NCBI RefSeq assembly: GCF_000170755.1
Contig: NZ_ABCK01000015.1
Span: 62,001 to 126,000, forward strand
DNA from: Lentisphaera araneosa HTCC2155
GTDB lineage: Bacteria > Verrucomicrobiota > Lentisphaeria > Lentisphaerales > Lentisphaeraceae
DNA length: 64,000 nt
Reading direction: 5' to 3'
Shown here: positions 1-10,600 of the stretch, in pieces
How the letters are laid out: each line of letters opens with the position of its first letter
How positions within the stretch are numbered: position 1 is the first letter of the stretch
Notes under the pieces: model-generated
What the model saw: only the letters and a program-made list of their open reading frames with translations
Told to the model about the DNA's origin: nothing
Databases searched by the model: none
Translations under genes and position numbers: made by a program

Positions 1-570
1 GTTTTCCACATAAACATAAGGCGGGATATCTAAGGAACTCGGAATAGAATAGTAATAGTCAAAGCCATGAACATCAGGACCATTTTCCACTCCTTTAGCA
101 TAGTCAATTTTTGTCCCAGGAGTATACCCCCAATACAAGGGATCAATTTTTACACTATCGGGGTGAAAACTAAAGTCCCAGCCCAAATGCCACTTACCGA
201 TCATGCCCGTATGATAGCCCTGACCTTTCAAGAGTGAGGCTAGAGTCATGCGACCTGGTTTAATGAGAGATGGTGAGGTGCCGCCAATCACGCTCTTTTT
301 CAGATGCGTGCGCCAAGCATAGCGCCCCGTAAGAATTCCGTATCGCGTTGGAGTACACACTGAAGAATTGGTATGGGTATCAGTAAACATCATGCCATTT
401 TTTGCCAAGGCATCTATCTGCGGCGTATGAATTTTTGACGAAGGATTAAAACAGCTCACATCGCCCTGCCCCATGTCATCCATGAGTACATAAATTATAT
501 GAGGTTTCTCCATAGCCTGGAGACCAAGGATGAAAAATAGATAGGCGATTAAAAACTCACTTTTTTGCAT
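1..570 (-). CDS. Sulfatase, N-terminal part (cut by window edge)
   Basis: This is the first 190 codons of a sulfatase that runs off the left edge. Reading from ATG at 570 gives a short hydrophobic signal-like N-terminus, then a metal-site motif VLMDDMG and the signature CTPTR, with the cysteine at residue 72. That cysteine is normally converted to formylglycine in this family. The enzyme is expected to be exported and to remove sulfate from a carbohydrate ester. The start lies inside the last codons of the upstream beta-propeller gene (14-base overlap), so the two are probably translated from one mRNA. The C-terminal half and the true substrate class cannot be seen. Confidence 0.85.
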   Translation of the reverse strand, partial: MQKSEFLIAYLFFILGLQAMEKPHIIYVLMDDMGQGDVSCFNPSSKIHTPQIDALAKNGMMFTDTHTNSSVCTPTRYGILTGRYAWRTHLKKSVIGGTSPSLIKPGRMTLASLLKGQGYHTGMIGKWHLGWDFSFHPDSVKIDPLYWGYTPGTKIDYAKGVENGPDVHGFDYYYSIPSSLDIPPYVYVEN

Positions 571-2110
571 TAACTTCTTCCTTATTTTCGATGCAGATAA
601 TTTCTTTCATTGTACGAGCAAAGAGTTTCCCTTGGGAATAGGTAAAGGAACTTAAAGTCCAAGTTCTTCCCGCTTCTCCTAAATCATTTATAGCGACCAA
701 GGCTTTTCCTTTTTCTAAAGTTTTTGTCGTATCAATCACATAAACGGTCCCTGTAACAACAGGGAAGATGAGGTGCTTGCCAACAAGAATGGGACTTGCG
801 GATTGCATGTGCCCAAAGCCTGCTGTGTTATGTCCTTTATGACCGACCGCAAAGCCTTTTTGATTAATAGGAATATTTTTCACTTCCTTAATTGAATTTT
901 TGAATTGATCTTCGGATCTGGAATTCTTTCCTGGAATAACTTGAGCTGGCAATTCAAGGTACTCAACTGAACCGGTGCGGACATTAATTTTTCCCAAATG
1001 AGCTGAGGCATGTGCTAAAAAATAATGATCATCTCCCACAAGGATATTTGTTGAATATGTTGCGGGTTTATTTTTTTTGCTTTGTAAATCGGTTTCCTTT
1101 GAAGGCTCATCACTTTTATGAAGAATGACATTTTTAAGAAAATTAACTTTTTTAAAGATACTGCCATCTTTTGTGTTCAAAGTGTAGTGGTACTCCCCGG
1201 CAAAAAGCGGAATAAATTCACTATTCCAATGAAGATTTGTCTGAACAAAATGAGCAAAATCTTTCGTCCAAATTGCTTCACCCTCACGCCCTTTTTCTAA
1301 GCTCATCAAAGTTAAACCTGCGGGTCCTTCCACTGGAGCGTGTGGCCCTCCACGTACTTCTACGAGGGCTCGCTCACCATTTTTCAATGTATTGACAAGC
1401 GGATTACTGTGAACTGTAATTCCATGTTTATCGCGCCACAGAATTTCCCCAGTGTTTTTATCTATCCCGTGAATATAGGTCCAAAATTCGCGATTTTGAC
1501 TGAACTCTTTTTTCTTCTTCAAATCCTTTTTTCCAAGAGACGTGTATTCCTCTTTTTTATTCGCCATTTCCACATAGAGAATCGCATCGCCTTCAATACG
1601 GGGTTCGGCCTGACGATTCGTGTGCATATAGCGCGGCTTGAAAGAACGTCGCCAAATCTCTTTGCCATCTAAATCAAAGCAAGCCATTTGACCACAGCGA
1701 TTAAAAAACCACACTTTTTCTCCATCACATAAAGGAGAAAAAACAGTGCCATCAGAAAAACCACTTGATAATTGAATCGTCACTAAACCTGGAAGCTCTT
1801 TTTGCCAAAGTATTTCACCTGTCTTGCCATCTAGACATAAAGCTATCACATCTTTCACCGCCATTTTTTGATCTTCTGATTCAATCGCTTTATGCATGGT
1901 AGTAAAGAGTTTATCTCCCCAAACAATGACCGCTGATTGCCCTGCTTCAGCAAGTGCCCTACGCCATTTAATATTTTCATTGCGCACTAGGCTCCACTTA
2001 ATGGGCGCATCACCTTCGACTTGGTAATTGCTATTAGGCCCCATAGCACTGGACCAATTTTGCGCAATGAGCACAGAGGGTAATAACAATAATAAAAATT
2101 TCATATACAT
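557..2110 (-). CDS. Secreted PQQ-like (BamB-type) beta-propeller protein
   Basis: The 517-residue protein starts with a signal peptide (hydrophobic residues about 4-16, ending near AQN). It then shows the repeated Trp/Gly-rich blades of the PQQ/BamB propeller family, for example motifs GEILWQKEL, GKEIWRRSF and GEILWRDKH. Such proteins are very common in PVC bacteria beside sulfatases. No catalytic residue can be named, and a binding or scaffold role in the periplasm is only inferred. A second ATG two codons in (2104) is an equally possible start. The stop overlaps the start of the downstream sulfatase, indicating an operon. The upstream region is shared with a divergent IclR regulator. Confidence 0.75.
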   Translation of the reverse strand: MYMKFLLLLLPSVLIAQNWSSAMGPNSNYQVEGDAPIKWSLVRNENIKWRRALAEAGQSAVIVWGDKLFTTMHKAIESEDQKMAVKDVIALCLDGKTGEILWQKELPGLVTIQLSSGFSDGTVFSPLCDGEKVWFFNRCGQMACFDLDGKEIWRRSFKPRYMHTNRQAEPRIEGDAILYVEMANKKEEYTSLGKKDLKKKKEFSQNREFWTYIHGIDKNTGEILWRDKHGITVHSNPLVNTLKNGERALVEVRGGPHAPVEGPAGLTLMSLEKGREGEAIWTKDFAHFVQTNLHWNSEFIPLFAGEYHYTLNTKDGSIFKKVNFLKNVILHKSDEPSKETDLQSKKNKPATYSTNILVGDDHYFLAHASAHLGKINVRTGSVEYLELPAQVIPGKNSRSEDQFKNSIKEVKNIPINQKGFAVGHKGHNTAGFGHMQSASPILVGKHLIFPVVTGTVYVIDTTKTLEKGKALVAINDLGEAGRTWTLSSFTYSQGKLFARTMKEIICIENKEEVNAKK

Positions 2111-2359
2111 AAATACTCCTAGATTTATTACACACCATACGGGTAAGCCTAAAAAACTTGACTCCTAAAAGCACTCTAAGTAAAGAAATACTTATAATAA
2201 TTCTTACGACTAATTCCTAATGAAAATGTTAAGTTAAGAGCACAACAACGATTATCCTCTAAAAACACCATAAAAAATTACGTAAAAACACTCTTTTTTT
2301 CTATATATCAAAAAAAGTAGATTAAGTTATGCAAATTATAAATAGAAAGTGAACGCGAT

Positions 2360-3139
2360 ATGTCTGCCGAAAAAGAAATAAAAAGCTCTTACATCATCCC
2401 CAATCTCGACCGTGCCTTGAGAGTCATGGAATTACTTGCTGATAATCCAAAGGGCTTAACTATGTCCGAGATTTCCGATGCTTTAGAAATCCCAAAAAAC
2501 TCCGCCTTTCGGATAACTGCCACAATGGAGCATCGCGGTTTTTTAGAACGTGACCCACTTAGTAAAGCCTTCATTCTAACCAACAAGATGACAAATATCT
2601 CCCATTCAACCATTGCCGAAAAAAGCCTCGTTGAAAACGCTTGGGAATCAATGCTTAAACTCAGGGACGAGAGTATGGAAACCGTACTCTTTGGTACTCT
2701 CGTCAATACTCAGGGAGTTGTTTTGGAGCAGGCTCCTGCACGCCATAGCTTTAAATTCACTGTTGATATTGGCACGCAATTTGATCTCCATACCGCTGCT
2801 CCTGGGAAAGCCGTCTTAGCCTACATGAGTGCTCGTGAACAAAGTCATTATATCAAAGCTATGAGCTTTGAACAATTCACCAAAAACACCATTTCTAATG
2901 CCGATGATTACTACGAAGAACTAAAAAAAGTTAAAGTCCAAGGTTTTGGCGTTGATTGCGATGAAGAACGTGAAGGCATGCGCTGTGTTGCCGCTCCAGT
3001 ATTCAACTCTAAACGTCAGCCCATTGCTGCCATTTGGTTGACTGGCCCCTCCAGCCGCATTCCCATCAAGAACTTTCCAAAACTCGGCCAACTCTGCATC
3101 AACGCAGCCACCGAAATCTCCAAAAAACTCGGAGCTTAA
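2360..3139 (+). CDS. IclR-family transcriptional regulator
   Basis: The 259-residue protein has an N-terminal winged helix-turn-helix at about residues 14-75 (LTMSEISDALEIPKNS is the recognition region). A C-terminal IclR effector domain follows at about 80-255, with the typical segments HTAAPGKAVLAYMS and GFGVDCDEEREGMRCVAAPV. IclR proteins usually control catabolic operons in response to a small aromatic or sugar-derived acid. The gene is divergent from the beta-propeller/sulfatase operon across a 249-base AT-rich gap, so that operon is a plausible target. An AraC-type gene follows 86 bases downstream in the same direction. Confidence 0.9.
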   Translation: MSAEKEIKSSYIIPNLDRALRVMELLADNPKGLTMSEISDALEIPKNSAFRITATMEHRGFLERDPLSKAFILTNKMTNISHSTIAEKSLVENAWESMLKLRDESMETVLFGTLVNTQGVVLEQAPARHSFKFTVDIGTQFDLHTAAPGKAVLAYMSAREQSHYIKAMSFEQFTKNTISNADDYYEELKKVKVQGFGVDCDEEREGMRCVAAPVFNSKRQPIAAIWLTGPSSRIPIKNFPKLGQLCINAATEISKKLGA

Positions 3140-3225
3140 GTTCGAGTAATTTCATTGCTTAAAAAAGGCATAATAAATACCAGGTTAGATTAAATCTGAT
3201 TCAGAATATAATTCATTAAAATTTT

Positions 3226-3975
3226 ATGAGCCCAGATAAAAAAGATAAACAAAAAGAATTTCTCAATCAATTACGTCCTGATTTGAACTTCTCCTTATTA
3301 TTTCAGGATCTACCGCAAACGCTCTTTTTTGCGAAAGACGCCAATGCTCGTCTGATTATGGGAAATAAACTTTTTGTGCATCACTGCGGCTTTCGCGAAG
3401 AAGAAGAAATTATTGGATTAAGCGATGATGATATCTTTCCACCCGAACTCGCTGAACAGTACAAAAACGACGATATAAAACTCCTTAGTACTGGCGCAGC
3501 AAAAAATAATATCATTGAACTATTCCCCAATTATCTAGGTGATCCCACTTGGTTCTCCACAACAAAAATTCCGCTCTTTAATCAAGATGGAAAAATCATT
3601 GGTCTTTGCGGCACTTGCCAAAGTCTCGATGAATCCTCTCAATTCGTTCGTCCCTATAAAGAACTGGCTAAAGCTCTCGACTATATAAAAGAGAACTATC
3701 ACAAAAAGATTACCGAGGAGCATCTAGCCCAAATTTCCTGCTTATCTGTTCGTCAATTTGAACGTAGATTCAAAGATACTTTTAAGACCACGAGTCACCA
3801 GTACATAATTAAACTTCGCATACTCAAATCCTGTAAGCAGTTGCTCAAAGCTAATAAATCTATTTCTGAGCTCGCCCTAGATCTAGGATTTTACGATCAA
3901 AGTGCTTTCACTAAAGCCTTCAAGAAATACGTCAAAACTACGCCTCTTAAATATCAGAAAAAGCATCTCAAATAA
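3226..3975 (+). CDS. PAS-domain AraC-family regulator
   Basis: The 249-residue protein has an N-terminal PAS-like sensor at about residues 20-140 (segments FFAKDANARLIMGNKLF and IPLFNQDGKIIGLCGTC). A C-terminal AraC DNA-binding domain with two helix-turn-helix motifs follows at about 150-247 (ITEEHLAQISCLSVRQFERR and ISELALDLGFYDQSAFTKAF). This PAS-AraC arrangement is common in Lentisphaerae and Planctomycetes next to sugar catabolism genes. The ligand is unknown. It lies 86 bases after the IclR gene in the same direction and ends 16 bases before the convergent fasciclin-SOUL gene. Confidence 0.88.
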   Translation: MSPDKKDKQKEFLNQLRPDLNFSLLFQDLPQTLFFAKDANARLIMGNKLFVHHCGFREEEEIIGLSDDDIFPPELAEQYKNDDIKLLSTGAAKNNIIELFPNYLGDPTWFSTTKIPLFNQDGKIIGLCGTCQSLDESSQFVRPYKELAKALDYIKENYHKKITEEHLAQISCLSVRQFERRFKDTFKTTSHQYIIKLRILKSCKQLLKANKSISELALDLGFYDQSAFTKAFKKYVKTTPLKYQKKHLK

Positions 3976-3991
3976 TTACAACTCAATAAGT

Positions 3992-5266
3992 TTATTTAGA
4001 ACTGACAGGTAGTTGCACTTCCCAATAGCGATTTTCTCGAGGTACCATAGGACTATTGTAACCCAGGAGTCGAGGCTCACCTGTAACTTCCCACTGATTT
4101 TTCTCGAGAAGATACGCTTCAATTTTCTCTATTGCCTCAGCAATTTTTTGTTTTGATTCACTCCCTCTAATTCCAATGCTTAAATAAGCTTGAGCTGGCA
4201 AGTCAACAACTTCGACTCCATTACCTTTCTCTCCTGTAGAACCTATGTTTTGATTGGCATAGAGAAAGGCCATATTTTTACGCGACTGGCCCTCTGTATC
4301 TAACTGCATTTCTACTGGCGCAGTCATAGAAATACCAGATTTTTTAATATGATAAAACAACTTCATAAACGTACTGCTTTGACCTGAAGAATCCGCTTGT
4401 GCTGCTCGATAAGCAGGATACTCTTTCAAAACCACTTGGTTCACTGGTCCAGGATCGGGAAAACCCTTAGGCAAGTTAGACTCAATAATTGGTTTAAATG
4501 AACTCGTCATTGTTTTTGTTTCCATTTCCTGGCTCAATACTCCATATGCTTTATTTAATAATTTTCTTAAGGCCCAAGCATTATTATCAGCTTTGTGGTG
4601 ATTTTTACTCTCAGAAAGAGCCCTCTTGATAGATTTTTTCAGATCATTATTGAAAGTTCCTTGGTTCCAGTAAAGCAAGGATTCTAATGCCAAGCTATAG
4701 ACATCTACGCAAGACTGATGTTCCCCTGAATTATATAAGCGAACTCCTTTTTCTATGGCAGACTCAATCAGCTTGGTCATTTTTTCTTTATTCGCCATTT
4801 CTGCTTGGGGAAGAAGAACTTGATCAATAACGTGAATGACCCCATTGGAAGTACTTATGTCATTGGCAATTATTTTTGCTTTATCGATGAATAGTTGACC
4901 ATCTTTCACATTCGTTTTTAGACTTTGACCTTGCAGTGTGTAAAGTTCTTCAGCAAACAAATCATTTGCTTTGAAGACACCAGAAATAACATGAAACTTT
5001 AGGATATCGATCAGTTTTTGTTTATTTTCAGGTTTCAAGAGATCTTCAACAGTCCCAGGTGCTAAGCGTCCAAAAGCCTGATCCGTAGGTGCTAAGACAG
5101 TTAATTCACCCTCACCTTTTAAAACCTCGGATAAGCAAGCCGCATCTACTGCCGCCAAAAGAATTTTAAAATTACCACTTGCAGATGCAGTCGCATAAAT
5201 ATTGTTCTTTTCACTTGCCGATGCAGTCAAAACTGCCAAGCTTATCATTAATAATATTTTGTACAT
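3992..5266 (-). CDS. Fasciclin (FAS1) - SOUL heme-binding fusion, exported
   Basis: The start is ATG at 5266, because a strong Shine-Dalgarno (TAAGGAG) lies just upstream and the protein then begins with a clean signal peptide (MYKILLMISLAVLTASAS). A longer reading to 5338 would bury that signal. The 424-residue product has a FAS1 domain at about 20-150, with the conserved segments LTVLAPTDQAF and NGVIHVIDQVLLP. A linker follows, then a SOUL/HBP domain at about 255-424 (ISMTAPVEMQ, LLGYNSPMVPRENRYWEVQL). FAS1 domains mediate adhesion; SOUL domains are linked with heme or tetrapyrrole binding. The combination is unusual, and its role outside the cytoplasm is not known. Confidence 0.85.
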   Translation of the reverse strand: MYKILLMISLAVLTASASEKNNIYATASASGNFKILLAAVDAACLSEVLKGEGELTVLAPTDQAFGRLAPGTVEDLLKPENKQKLIDILKFHVISGVFKANDLFAEELYTLQGQSLKTNVKDGQLFIDKAKIIANDISTSNGVIHVIDQVLLPQAEMANKEKMTKLIESAIEKGVRLYNSGEHQSCVDVYSLALESLLYWNQGTFNNDLKKSIKRALSESKNHHKADNNAWALRKLLNKAYGVLSQEMETKTMTSSFKPIIESNLPKGFPDPGPVNQVVLKEYPAYRAAQADSSGQSSTFMKLFYHIKKSGISMTAPVEMQLDTEGQSRKNMAFLYANQNIGSTGEKGNGVEVVDLPAQAYLSIGIRGSESKQKIAEAIEKIEAYLLEKNQWEVTGEPRLLGYNSPMVPRENRYWEVQLPVSSK

Positions 5267-5502
5267 TTTTTTACTCCTTATTTGAAAAAATCGTTCAAAA
5301 CGTTCACTGAATGATGTTCCAAAAAAATTGCTTAGCAAAAAAATTTATAAATATTATCTATTAAGTATTTATAAATGTAGCTCTTATTAAAATCTAAGAA
5401 TTTTTATTGAGTATTAATGATCAAAATTTATATATACTTTTCATCTTAAATCTAAAAACTATGTCTAAATTTTACACGTCCTGTTATGTTGTCATGAAAA
5501 TT

Positions 5503-5539
5503 AAAAACCCAGTAGAAATAAAATTCATACTGGGTTTAA
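5503..5539 (-). terminator. Intrinsic terminator of the Gfo/Idh-propeller pair
   Basis: A 10-base inverted repeat, AAACCCAGTA (5505-5514) and TACTGGGTTT (5528-5537), is followed on the minus strand by a T-run. It lies about 20 bases after the stop of the beta-propeller gene ending at 5560. Confidence 0.7.
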
Positions 5540-5559
5540 AATAAGACTGTAGAGTAAAA

Positions 5560-6525
5560 CTATTTAAACTCTAGAAGCTTATCGTTTACACGAGTTTCAG
5601 CGGGAATAGATTTGAGTTTGTTTAGAGTTTGCTGTGCTTGTGCTCCATCAAGTACAAGACCTGCGGCTAAACCATTACCAAAGTTCTTAAAGTCCTCCAT
5701 CTCCCACACGAGTTTTTTATCACGAGTGATTTCAAACATCTGCGGACTTCCTTGGCCAGCGTGACAATTACCGATGATCAAATTACCATTATCACGTTCG
5801 ACTAAAGTCGTCATCCATTTCATATTTTTATCTGTACCAGGAATTTTCTTCGAAATTTCCCAGACAATCTCTTTACCTTTATTAACTTCGATGACGCTAT
5901 TACCCCCACCCGTTGCAATTAAGTAATTGCCATTTTTGAGGCCAATTGCACCGTAAACTTTGTTGCCTGTATCATACTCCCAGACTACTTCGCTCTTAGC
6001 ATTATATTCACGTACAAAATGATCATTTTCGTGGCAGGCTAACCAATTGCCATTGGCGAGTTGGCGCACCAAGCGCGTATCGCGATGAACATCAGGCTTA
6101 TCAACTTTTAAGTCAATTTTCTTGATCTGTTTGTTTTCTTTATCTACAAATACGAGCCTCTTCGGGCCACTCTCTGCAATCATTGTAATGCCATCATCTA
6201 AACGAACAAAGGCGTGTACTTCGACTCCTTTCCCTTTATTGCCATTCATATTCCCCGCATCATAGGACCACACAACTTTTTTATCGAGAGTGATTTCGAC
6301 GATGCGACGCCAATCATCCTGTAATAAAATATTTCCGTTGGCAAGCATGTGAACGTCGTGTTGACCTGTACGAACTTTTTGCTTCCATAAAATCTCGCCC
6401 GCTTCATTGCGAATCGCCACGTGATTTTTACCATAAGATTCACAGAGTAAAGTCAGGCGTTTTGAAAAATCTTCTGCCTGAACGGAGAACAATAATAAAC
6501 TAATTAATATCAATACTTTTTTCAT
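5560..6525 (-). CDS. Secreted beta-propeller protein (PQQ/arylsulfotransferase-like)
   Basis: The 321-residue protein starts with a signal peptide (MKKVLILISLLLFSVQAED). Repeated blade motifs follow, such as GEILWKQKVRTGQHDVHMLA, LANGNWLACHE and NGNYLIATGGGNSVIEV. The pattern of NGN-ILL turns and W-containing strands is that of the PQQ-like or arylsulfotransferase propeller families. No sulfotransferase histidine can be confidently assigned. The stop-to-start gap to the upstream Gfo/Idh gene is a single base, so the two form an operon ending at a terminator near 5520. A role in handling an oxidised sugar outside the cytoplasm is inference only. Confidence 0.7.
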   Translation of the reverse strand: MKKVLILISLLLFSVQAEDFSKRLTLLCESYGKNHVAIRNEAGEILWKQKVRTGQHDVHMLANGNILLQDDWRRIVEITLDKKVVWSYDAGNMNGNKGKGVEVHAFVRLDDGITMIAESGPKRLVFVDKENKQIKKIDLKVDKPDVHRDTRLVRQLANGNWLACHENDHFVREYNAKSEVVWEYDTGNKVYGAIGLKNGNYLIATGGGNSVIEVNKGKEIVWEISKKIPGTDKNMKWMTTLVERDNGNLIIGNCHAGQGSPQMFEITRDKKLVWEMEDFKNFGNGLAAGLVLDGAQAQQTLNKLKSIPAETRVNDKLLEFK

Positions 6526-6526
6526 C

Positions 6527-7510
6527 TTAAGCCTTCGTTCCTGTTTTGTAATTCACACCCATTATATCTCGTAAGTCATCCATGAGTTGCATCATATTCA
6601 TCGTCCATTCAAAAGAGTTCACTGAACTTTCTTTCAAACCTTGCCTTAGGCACTGATTAACTTCTTCCACTTGCAGGAGGTAATCACTACCTTCATATGA
6701 AGTGTCAAAAGTTTTCTCAACGCCGTTTTTAAGGGTGATTTTCTGAAGAGTCCAAGCCTTCGCATGAATCGTGAGCGTACCTTCTTCACCCTCAATGATT
6801 GCCTGCCCTGGACTCTCCTTGACTACACTTGAATAAAGCTCAGCTTTTGCGCCATTCGCAAAATTCAAAAAATAAGTACTGGTCGCATCGACACCCTTAT
6901 CTGTTAAATCAGCTTCAGCCTCTATTGATTTTGGGAAACCAAAAAAACTGCACGCTAGAGTCAGAGGGTAAATGCCCACATCAAGCAATGCACCGCCACC
7001 TAAGGCCGGCTCAAAGAGCCTTGGCTTATCTTCTGGGCTCGAAGTAAAACAAAAATCTGCGCTCATCATTTTAATAGGCCCAATGGCATTAGCGGCTAAA
7101 AGCTCTTGAACCTTTTTCATACCAGGTAACAAGCGGCTCCACATCGCCTCCATGAGAAAGACATTATTATCTTTAGCACATTGAATCATTTTTTGAGCTT
7201 CACCAGCATCCAGAGCAAAGGGTTTTTCGCACAGAACGTTGCGACCGTGCTTCATTGCCAACATTGAATGTTCACAATGATAGCTATGTGGTGTAGCAAT
7301 GTAGATAACATCCAGTTTATCATCACTACAGAGTTCTTCATATGATGAATAGGACTGACTAGCCCCGAAACGTTTTGCGAAGTTCGCAGCTTTATCTAAA
7401 CTTCTCGAACCCACTGCGTAAAGCTCTGCATTTTCGCTTTGTTGAATAGCTACTGCAAGCTTCTCCGCAATCCTGCCTGGGCCTAGTATTCCCCATTTTA
7501 TCTTTTTCAT
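6527..7510 (-). CDS. Gfo/Idh/MocA-family oxidoreductase
   Basis: The 327-residue cytoplasmic protein has an N-terminal Rossmann fold (GILGPGRIAEKLA near residues 7-19) and the family EKP motif at 95-97, which positions the nicotinamide. A C-terminal alpha/beta domain contains GGGALLDVGIYPL, the site of the usual catalytic D...H pair; here the last position is Y/P rather than H. Overall it resembles the glucose-fructose oxidoreductase/dihydrodiol dehydrogenase branch. Substrates of this family are sugars, inositols or amino sugars and cannot be read from sequence. It is the first gene of a two-gene operon with a beta-propeller protein and is divergent from the PSCyt/DUF1553 operon. Confidence 0.85.
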   Translation of the reverse strand: MKKIKWGILGPGRIAEKLAVAIQQSENAELYAVGSRSLDKAANFAKRFGASQSYSSYEELCSDDKLDVIYIATPHSYHCEHSMLAMKHGRNVLCEKPFALDAGEAQKMIQCAKDNNVFLMEAMWSRLLPGMKKVQELLAANAIGPIKMMSADFCFTSSPEDKPRLFEPALGGGALLDVGIYPLTLACSFFGFPKSIEAEADLTDKGVDATSTYFLNFANGAKAELYSSVVKESPGQAIIEGEEGTLTIHAKAWTLQKITLKNGVEKTFDTSYEGSDYLLQVEEVNQCLRQGLKESSVNSFEWTMNMMQLMDDLRDIMGVNYKTGTKA

Positions 7511-7566
7511 ATTTCAAAACTCCTTTTTTGATATCTAGAACTTTATTTATATTTTAAAAAATAGGT

Positions 7567-7595
7567 TTGATTTTTCAAAATACTAGCACTATTAT
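7567..7595 (+). promoter_or_regulatory. Candidate sigma70-type promoter for the DUF1553 operon
   Basis: TTGATT (7567-7572) and TATTAT (7590-7595) are separated by 17 bases and lie about 50 bases before the start at 7643. The region is AT-rich, so chance matches are possible. Confidence 0.4.
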
Positions 7596-7642
7596 TATTT
7601 AACTTTTAATATTTTAATTAAAACACACGGAGACGCCTAAGC

Positions 7643-10600
7643 ATGAAGCTGAACTCACTACTCGCTTTCACCACCCTCAGTAGCCCTCTCTTTGCCGTCG
7701 ACTTCCATAAAGAAGTTAAACCCATTCTCGAAGAGCAATGTATAAAATGTCACGGACCCAAAAAAGATAAGGGCTCTCTACGACTCGATACTTTAAGTGC
7801 TGCTCAAAAAGGAGGAGACGAAGGTGAAGCGATTATTCCTGGAAACATTGAAGACAGTCTTTTAATTGAAAGAATAGCTCTCCCTGCCGACCACGACGAT
7901 ATCATGCCTCCCAAAGGTGACCCCCTAAATAAAAAACAGATAGAGCTCTTAAGCCAGTGGATTAAAGACGGAGCTAAATGGCCCGCTGGAACGGTTCTAC
8001 AGGATCGCTCAACTAAAATTAACGGTGGTAAGCTCCCCGTTCTCAAACAAATTAGAGATGACTTAGATACAGAAAAATTCTTTGCCGAAAAAGTTCACCC
8101 CATTCTTAAAAAGAATTGTTTTGAGTGCCATGGACATGACGAAAAACATATGAAATCAGATTTCTGGCTCGCTTCGCGCACAGATTTACTCAAAGGTGGT
8201 GACTTGGGCAATGTGGTCGACTTAGAAAAACCTCACATGTCTCGCCTCCTCTACTATATCAATCATATGGATCCCGATATCCAGATGCCCCCAAAGAAGA
8301 AGCTCAAGGATAAAGAAATTGCTATTATAACTGAATGGATTCAGCGTGGCGCTCCCTACAAAAAAGATCTTGAGCATGTATTGGTCAAGAAAAATGAAGT
8401 CAACGAACAAACTAAGCAGTACTGGGCTTACCAGCCTGAGAAAATGCCGACTCTTCCCCAAGTGCAAAATGAATCATGGCTTAATAATAATATTGACCGC
8501 TTCATTCTAAAAAAATTAGAAGACAAGGGCCTTAACCCAGCTCAAAAAGCCGATAAAAAGACACTTATCCGCCGAGCTTACTACGACCTCATTGGCCTTG
8601 CTCCTTCACAAGAAAAAATCAATACTTTCCTAGCCGACAAGTCGCCTCAAGCCTTCGAAAAAGTGCTTGATGAACTTCTCGCCTCAAAGCAATACGGTGA
8701 AAAATGGGGCCGTCACTGGCTCGACCTCGTGCGTTATGCTGAAACGAATGGTTATGAAAGAGATGGCGCCAAGCCACAAGCATGGCAATACCGTCAATGG
8801 GTTATTGATTCATTCAATAAAGATAAACCTTATGACCAAATGATCATGGAACAACTTGCAGGCGATGAACTCGACAATCCAACTCGCGAAACCATCACCG
8901 CCACAGGCTACTATCACTTAGGCCTTTTCGACGATGAACCCGCCGATCGACTCCAATCCGTCTATGATGGCTATGACGATATTCTCAAAACCACATCAGA
9001 GGTCTTTATGGGCATGACTGTGGGCTGTGCCCGTTGCCACTCCCATAAAATTGACCCTATCCCCATGAAGGATTACTATGGCATGTTGGCCTTTTTTCAC
9101 AATATCAAACCTTATTCACGTGGCAACCATCAAAATAGTATCTTAAGCAATGTCATAAGTGATAAACGCAAGCAGGAAATCAATGCTTATAACGCTTCTA
9201 TCAATGTCAAAAGGGCTCCCTTACTTAAAGAAATAAGTCGAATCGAGGATGAACTCTCTCGCATTAGTATGATTGAAAAGCCTGACATCAAGCAACTGAA
9301 ATTTAAATTCTATCGTTCTTCTTGGGATAAGCTTCCCGATTTCGATATGATAAAAGCCGAAGAGGAAGGCGAGCTTGAGCATGGCTACTTTGATATTTCT
9401 CAAGCATCCAGAAAAACGGCCTTCGGCTATGTTTTTGAAGGTAAACTGCAAGTTCCTGAAAATGGGCTCTACACTTTTCACCTCAACTCAGATGATGGTT
9501 CTCGACTTTCGATCAACGGCAAGAAAGTATTAGAATTTGATGGCATTCATCGATTCGACAAAAATGATCATAATAATAGTATCACACTCACTGCTGGCGA
9601 GCACGATATTAAACTCGAGTACTTTCAAAACCTGCAGGGCTTAGGCCTTCGAGTTTTATGGAGCGGTCCTGGCTTCGATAAAAAACACCTCTCATTGCCA
9701 AACGTAAGCTTAAATTCAAAAAGCCTTGCAAAAATCATGCGTAGAGATGGTTCGAGGCTACTTGGTAAAGACACATTCGATCGTTATCAACAAATCAAAC
9801 ACCAACTCAATGATAAATTAAGACTCCGTACTGCAGCAGAATATGTTCTCGCAGTTAGAGAGCATGGAACCAAAGCACCCAAAACTCACCTACTCATTCG
9901 TGGCAGTGCCCATGCGAAAGGCGATATTGTTGAACCTCATTTCCCAACTATTCTCACCGATAAAAAACCAAACGTTCAAGCGACAGAAAACACTAGTGGA
10001 CATCGACGTGCTCTTGCCGAATGGTTGGTACAAGAAAGCCCCATGACCGCAAAAGTAATGGTCAATCGCATTTGGCAATACCACTTTGGACGCGGCATTG
10101 TTCGTAGTACCAATGATTACGGCAACTTAGGCGACAAACCCACTCACGAAGAATTATTGCACTACCTCTCGGTCACTTTCAAAGAACAGGATTGGAGCTG
10201 GAAAAAAATGCATAAGCATATCATGCTGAGTTCAACTTATCAGATGAGTTCACAAGCCGACAACAAAGCTCTTCAAGTCGATCCACAAAATGACCTCTTC
10301 TGGAGATTTAATATGCGACGCCTTACTTCCGAAGAAGTTCGCGATTCCATCCTAGCGGCTACTGGTAAGTTGATGCTCAATTACGGTGGCCCTAGTGTCT
10401 ACCCAAAAATCAGTGATGAAGTCCTAAAGAGTCAGTCTAAAATAACTTGGAATACTAAAGTCGATAAAGATCCTAAGCATCAGTATCGCCGCTCGGTTTA
10501 TACCTTTACCAAACGCTCACTGATCCTTCCCGTTATCGAGAGTTTCGATGGGGCCACCACCGATACATCCTGTGCGGTGCGTTTCGAAACTACTACTCCG

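Noticed and set aside
5267-5338. N-terminal extension of the fasciclin-SOUL gene
   Set aside because: It would place 24 polar residues before a clear signal peptide; a strong ribosome site lies directly before ATG 5266.
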